A stretch of 64,000 nucleotides of DNA from Agriotes lineatus (taxonomy: Eukaryota > Arthropoda > Insecta > Coleoptera > Elateridae). The stretch is taken from positions 35,782 through 99,781 of the forward strand of contig CALNHX010005859.1 in the NCBI GenBank assembly GCA_940337035.1. The letters are read 5' to 3'. The notes beneath the pieces were generated by a model, which made no database searches, was not told the DNA's origin, and saw only the letters and a list, made by a program, of their open reading frames with translations. A program made the translations under genes and the position numbers. This document shows positions 58,999 through 64,000 of this stretch, one piece after another; the stretch's first letter is position 1, and each line of letters begins with the position of its first letter.

Positions 58999-60249
58999 TC
59001 AAATTTTGGTAAAGCATTTACCCTTTCTCTCGGTTAAGTTCAATTGGACTGAATGTATAATTTTCTTCAAGGATTTATCAAGAGACATCTTTTCACAATA
59101 TACCTCCAAATCGTAACTATATCTTCCCCGTATGTACAGTTTGAATAATTTTATTCCAAATTTGTGCCTTTTGTTTCGAAGATATTGCCTGAAAAGCAAT
59201 CTTCCTTGGAAGGGCACGAGGGTTTCGTCTATACACAAGTCGCTTTCGGGAATTATCACAGCTTGAAATTGCTCCTTCAGCATGTTCAGCAGAGGCGATA
59301 GTTTCCTCATTCTATCTGGTGATGGTAATTTTTCTTCATTGTCACTAAAATTCAATGTACGCAATAGTAACTGGAATCTATTTCTTGACATGTATTTGCT
59401 GATGTTATTGTTGTAAACAGCAGACTTTGACCAATACGCAGCTAGTGTGGGAAGTCTGACTAATAGTTCCATTTCATTTGAGTTAGTATCTTTCCATCTA
59501 TGAATGCGAGATCTTGGTTTAGTTGCATTTTTGTTTTAATTGGCAGGCATATCTGTTCGTTTCAGTTACAATATGGCTAATAATTTCGTCTGTTACCAGT
59601 AACTTAAAAAAATGATAAGGCTCCATGTTTACGTAATCTTCCACAATATAATCTTTTATTCCGGGATTGTTTACAGTAAATGCGAATCTCTTTAGTTAGG
59701 AATTGTCGTCAATTTGTTCTTCAATCTGGATTATCTTGGCTCACAACAGCCACATTATCATCAGCATCGTTGTCATCTTCATCGTCTTCATCCACATACT
59801 GAAGTACCACGTTTGCTGTTGTCTCTGCTACAGTGTCTGATATTTGATTTTGAGACGCTACTAGAAATGTATATTGCTCTATTTGGAAAAAATAAGTTAA
59901 GATTGTTTACGTTGTTTATGATGCGGTTACAACATTTTTGCCAGTATCATTATTATCTTCTTCATTATTACATTCAGGAAAACTTGCAACTGCAACTGTT
60001 GTAGCACGAGTTGTATTTCGGCCTGCTAAAAAGTTATCATATAACACTTTTACACAAATAATGATTTCTAATTCTACCTGCAGATGTGGATGCGCCAGCC
60101 ACGTGCTCCTTTCGTTTCTTTACAGACGGTTCGTCATCGCTATCGCGATCCAGAAAATCTTTAGAACAGCTGGGCTCGTATTCATCAGAAGAATCGTCGT
60201 TAGGAAATGGTTCTTCATCTGACAATATCTCTTCCCACAACTTTTGCAA
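58999..60249 (-). pseudogene. Broken piggyBac-type transposase
   Basis: Minus strand. The N-terminal acidic part at 60249-60037 reads LWEEILSDEEPFPNDDSSDE, followed by a short basic stretch. A frame-shifted middle at 59690-59560 reads DYVNMEPYHFFKLLVTDEII. The body at 59472-58999 reads YMSRNRFQLLLRTLNFSDNE, SPLLNMLKEQF, then DLCIDETLVPFQGRLLF and KRHKFGIKLFKL. This is the DDE_Tnp_1_7 fold order; the first catalytic aspartate (IDE) is present, but the sequence stops before the second and third and has no cysteine-rich C-terminus. Dead copy; flanking TTAA sites and TIRs could not be fixed. Confidence 0.8.
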
Positions 60250-60935
60250 ATCCTCCTGCTCTTTTTTAGTAATTAGACATAATTACACCCTAGAACCAAC
60301 CTGAGCCGATGCACGATGCACACTAACAGATGAAGAATTCAAGTGTGGCAGCTGCGCAATTTTATGCAAGTCTGTACAGGAACACTGAGACACATTTTAT
60401 GTACCTCATACCCCCTGTATCCCATATATTGTGCCATAAATAAAACGGTCATATTTTCAAAATTTTTAGAAAAAAAAGTCACCTCGGCTAATACTTATAA
60501 TAAACCAAGTCATCAAAAAACAGAATCAGCACAAAAAAACGTTTGGCCAATAGAGCTCTACTTATACTTCATATGACGGCACTCAACGTGTAAAAATTTA
60601 GCATTTTTCAACTTTATAAAAGTTACAGTCCGCTTGAGACTGCAAGTGCGCCGTTATGCGCGAATGAAACGAGGAAATGTCCGCTGCGTATTTCCATTTT
60701 TGCTTTGATGCAAGAGAGGGAGATCAACCACGTATAAAACCAAAATTGTTCCGCGAACTCGAGAAAAATTAATCCGAGAATCATTCCGAGAAATTATCCC
60801 GATTCTCAGACCTGACCCGCCGGCCTCAGCTGGCAAGAGCTCTGCTCTCGACCCAGTCGGAGCACCAGAATTATACCATAACTCTTCTAGAAAATTTAAA
60901 TTGGGATTCCTGAACCATATATCCGACCCGCTCCA
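60250..60935. other. Flank of the piggyBac remnant; GC-richer patch
   Basis: No gene. 60640-60850 is GC-richer, with CCACGTATAAAACC (possible TATA box, plus strand) followed by CTGGCAAGAGCTCTGCTCTC. This could be an LTR-like promoter region but has no partner in the window. Confidence 0.3.
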
Positions 60936-61260
60936 CTAAGTTTATAATTTATTAATTTAAAACGGCGCATACCTGGGATTTAGGGGGCGTCAAGACTAGC
61001 CAGTTCATATACACGAAACTTTCAATAATTTATTAATTTAAAACGGCGCATACCTAGGATTCAGGGCGCGTTCAGGCTAGCCAGTTCATATTCACGGAAC
61101 CTTCATAATATATTCATTTAAAACGGCGCTTACCTAGGGTTCAGGGCGTCCGAGCCAGTTCATATTCACGAAACCTCCATAAGTCCGTAATTTAACACAA
61201 CGTATACCTGGAGACCAGGGCACGTTACCCCAGCCAATTTCAAGTCCGAAAATCTTCGTG
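60936..61260. repeat. Tandem repeat, four copies of ~80 bp
   Basis: Copies start at about 60942, 61025, 61107 and 61183. Consensus words: TTTAAAACGGCGCATACCT, AGGGCGCG, CTAGCCAGTTCATATTCACG and AAACCTTCA. The fourth copy is the most diverged. Confidence 0.85.
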
Positions 61261-61899
61261 GTTTGGCTGAGACGTAGCCCGAACTTTCCTGCATAACCTG
61301 CAATTTCACCAGATAAAAAATTAACCTACCCCGAGTGTTGTGTTTACACGACCTTGGCAAGCGCGGTTTATCTTTTATCAACCACAGATAGCCTTTCATC
61401 ACCCACTGCTATTACCAAGCCACATTCCGCGGTCGCGCACTGAAGAAACAAAAGAAAGTCCATCAAGGTGGTATTTGAAAAAGTATTTGCTTTCATTAAA
61501 TAAAGTAACTTAGAACATCTTGCCTTCATTCCACTTTTTCTAACATTTGTTTAAAACCACATTTCTGCCAACGTCAACCGAAATACCCTAAGAATGCCAG
61601 TGACCGCCGCCCAGTCTTGCACCAAGCCCGTTCCCGTCAGTTGGGTGGTCTAACCGCAAGGCGGAAATAATTAAATATTCATTTTATACATATTATTCTA
61701 AATACTTTACATACTGTTTTATTTTTATCCTTATTACTTGAATTGTAAATAGTGATGAATAAATGTAACTTCTGTTATTTGATATTCTTTTAATGGAATT
61801 TAAATCGAACTTGCACCCAGTAAGCCAAAATTAATTAATTCTGTTATTTTATAAATATTCCAGGAAGCATTGCACCGTTGTTCTTAAATTTCTCTTCAA
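61261..61899. other. Non-coding DNA
   Basis: No recognised gene. CAGTTGGGTGGTCTAACCGC at about 61640 has a weak tRNA-like look but no partner boxes. Confidence 0.35.
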
Positions 61900-62310
61900 T
61901 TTATAGTAGTATTTTATTGATGGTGGCTCTTTTCTTCCTCCTGAGCAGCTTGCTTGTAGATCTCCTGATTTCTTCGTACTTGGTTTTTTCAGACCAAGTT
62001 GGTCTAGCTATACATGCGTTATATACCTTATTTCTTTCTTTAACTGCCTTTAAACATTCTTTATCGAACCAATCGTTGCGCTTACGTTCTGTTTGTATCC
62101 TATTATGGTTCTCGCTGCTTTCTTTACTGCCGTTTTGAAGCTTTCCCAAACATCTTCTATTGTCCTATCTTTGTTTTTCTTTATCCCTGGTACTTGATGC
62201 TGGACTAATATTTCTACTATTTTATCCTTATATAATTGCAGGCTTTTATCTTGTTTTGGCTCTTCTAAATGATGCTTTGCTGCAATTTTTCTACGTATTG
62301 ATTTCCGGTT
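61900..62310 (-). mobile_element. LINE ORF2 fragment between endonuclease and reverse transcriptase
   Basis: The minus strand from 62310 reads QLYKDKIVEILVQHQ and DRTIEDVWESFKTAVKKAA. After a frame change near 62105 it continues RNDWFDKECLKAVKERNKVY and YEEIRRSTSKLLRRKKR. This is the typical linker of RTE/Jockey-type ORF2 proteins (I-E--W---K-A----A, then WFD-EC--A---RN). No catalytic domain is preserved. Confidence 0.7.
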
Positions 62311-63279
62311 GCTAATACAGTTTCTGAAAATTTATTTCGTGCTTAGCTTATGGGGAATTAAAGTTGGAGTTGCGCGAGGTCTATTGAACATAGAAATACT
62401 AGTATAAATATTTTAATAATACCGCTGAGATGAGATAATTGTTAGTATTTCAGTAGTAATTTTACAACTCGCGTAGAATTTATTCCTCTTCTTTAAACAC
62501 ATTTAAGAATAAAAACCTCACGGTTAGCAAAATCGTATTGGGAAACCGCAGTGGTGCTAAATTTTTCTTCATGGGAATTGACCCTATATATTATGGTCTA
62601 GAACTCAAGGCTTTACCTCCATTGACTTGCCATTTTAAGTACAGTTCCATACATACTATCCAAGGAATCCCAGAACAAAAATACATATAGCGTTTAATTA
62701 TTTTACAGTTCTCAAGTTCGAAATTCAGAATCAAGGTTTTAGAATTTTGAATTCGAGAATTATTGTCGAGTTTGTCATCGACAATCAACTTTAGGGTAAA
62801 ATTTCATCTCGTCTCATCTGGTGACACCATTAATAAATATAACGTATCGACAGGACCTTCCATTGCTAACTCCACGATATTATTTGAGATTCTTAGATAA
62901 TACCCTTCTAAAGACTCCTTGTATTCGTAGAACACTTTCGTAAACTGCTCAACTCATTCCTGCAGTTATCTTTAATTTTATACAATTTCGTTAACATCCA
63001 CGTTTTGTGGTTTTACAAACCACCACATTTGCTCTTTAGTCGAAGTCATGTTCACTATTTCTGGAGATTATTCTTTGGTCATTTATGCGTTTTGTTTTAT
63101 TTATCAGCTGCCCATCTTAAATAGACAAACAATGGAATACTTAGATATTTATCAGTTAGCGTTTGGTTTATCTATTACCAGGGCTTCCACTTACTCATGG
63201 GCAGACTTCCCATCTGATCAAAGTAGACTCACAAAAGGATCAATTTAAAAGTTTAAAATAGATTAAGAAAAGCTGAAAC
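62311..63279. other. Non-coding DNA
   Basis: No recognised gene. Frames at 62591-62788 (-) and 63048-63248 (+) carry no motif. Confidence 0.35.
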
Positions 63280-63870
63280 GGGAAGATCTAAGAAATGCAC
63301 TTGGTGAGAAAAGTAACAATGAAATAGGTAGGTACAACGATAATGTCAAATGTAGAATAAGGGAAAAACCTACTCTGGTTATCGGAAAAGATGAAAGACT
63401 TGATGCTTAACAGTGATCAAAATGAGCTAGGAGTTAAAACAAAAGATCGACAACAGAAATGGATGACGGACGAACGTTGAAAATGAAAGTACCAAACGCA
63501 TCAAACCAGTTATAGATCCATTGAAACTCTAATTAGGAAGATAAAAGAGGAATAGCTTGAAATGATTAGATAAAAAATTTCGTCTTGGAGAAAATACCAT
63601 TAACGAGATGGAAGCGAGTAAAAATGTAACGGGGCCCCCAATTACAAAATAGGAAATCGATAGATATAACTTTAGTTGTCCCTGGCAAAGTACAATTCTT
63701 AAGCTCCTCGACCACACAATTTTCAAAGGCATCTGTGACACTGGTTGTTATACTCCCAAATGGATTTCACCAACATTTTTTTCCTTTCCCAAAAACAGCA
63801 ACGCAAGAAAATGCAAGAACCACGGGCTCATTAGTCTAATAGGTCCTCATTTGAAGTTGAAAAGGTATAG
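63280..63870 (+). mobile_element. Decayed LINE reverse transcriptase fragment
   Basis: Near 63690-63860 the plus strand reads LLDHTIFKGICDTGCYTPKW, then FFSFPKNSNARKCKNHGLIS and LIGPHLKLK. This matches the I---GY-P--W--S-F-P-PKK--A--C-DYR-ISL segment at the start of the reverse transcriptase domain. Upstream (63280-63680) fits the same protein in broken frames. The fragment ends before the catalytic boxes. Confidence 0.6.
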
Positions 63871-63934
63871 TGAGTCACCCGAACTACGCTTCGGTTCGCT
63901 ATTTTAAGAGAGATTCATTAATATAAATTTAAAA

Positions 63935-64000
63935 AAAGTATGCTTTGGCCGGGAATCAAACCCGGGCCGCCAGCGTGTCAGGCTAGGTTATTTGAATGAT
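63935..64000 (-). mobile_element. tRNA-like sequence, probably a SINE head, cut by the window edge
   Basis: On the minus strand GGCCCGGGTTTGATTCCCGG (B-box-like with a T-stem) is followed by CCAAAGCATAC, like a tRNA-Gly acceptor end with mismatches. The sequence upstream (CTAGCCTGACACGCTGGC) resembles an anticodon arm. An AT-rich tail (63905-63935) follows as in a SINE. An intact tRNA gene is unlikely because the 5' half does not pair well; part lies outside the window. Confidence 0.4.

Noticed and set aside
1..64000. CRISPR array, rRNA genes, telomeric TTAGG repeats, bacterial operons
   Set aside because: Looked for and not seen. Regular repeats here have no spacer-repeat structure, and the gene organisation is eukaryotic.

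Overview
The window is AT-rich eukaryotic nuclear DNA, most likely from an insect. It shows GT-AG introns, tRNA-derived SINEs, a large variety of decayed non-LTR retrotransposons (LINEs), piggyBac and tyrosine-recombinase (YR) type elements, and isolated exons of animal genes (a C2H2 zinc finger and a class A GPCR) separated by long non-coding stretches. The mix of elements resembles hemimetabolous insects, but I cannot fix the order. Very little of the 64 kb is intact host coding sequence.

Layout. 1-1.2 kb: CpG-richer DNA with no supported gene. 1.26-11.65 kb: a tandem array of about 1.97-kb units. Its minus strand is a decayed coding repeat with a motif of the form DVEG-K-LM-TP--Q every ~35 residues, resembling Ki-67 (K167R) repeats. 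A tRNA-derived SINE inserted into one repeat and was then copied along with the array (7 copies). 12.1-13.0 kb: remnant of a Ty3/Gypsy-type retroelement. 13.8-17.04 kb, minus strand: a C2H2 zinc-finger exon followed by seven ~416-bp tandem copies of a downstream two-exon cassette; two dimers of it look identical. 17.5-18.2 kb: a large palindromic element. 18.8-21.9 kb: RTE-like, YR-like and tRNA-like repeat pieces. 22.9-25.4 kb: a 5'-truncated LINE.

25.52-32.03 kb is the most interesting region. It looks like one 6.5-kb mobile element with ~20-bp terminal inverted repeats and many subterminal GGCCACACAA-type motifs, lying inside a CA microsatellite. It carries a five-exon gene on the minus strand for a tyrosine-recombinase-like protein. 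All splice sites and catalytic boxes can be read, but the copy has one in-frame TGA and one single-base frame change at an A7 run.

32-64 kb: mostly non-coding DNA. It contains an unassigned 152-codon ORF (35.3 kb), a minisatellite (37.0 kb), the first coding exon of a class A GPCR (41.84-42.09 kb, minus), a degenerate ~280-bp tandem repeat (42.9-43.9 kb), at least seven LINE fragments on both strands, a broken piggyBac transposase (59.0-60.25 kb, minus), an ~80-bp tandem repeat (60.9-61.26 kb) and a tRNA-like element at the right edge.

There is no operon-like organisation. The main themes are tandem amplification of coding sequence (Ki-67-like repeats, zinc-finger tail exons) and two different YR-type elements.
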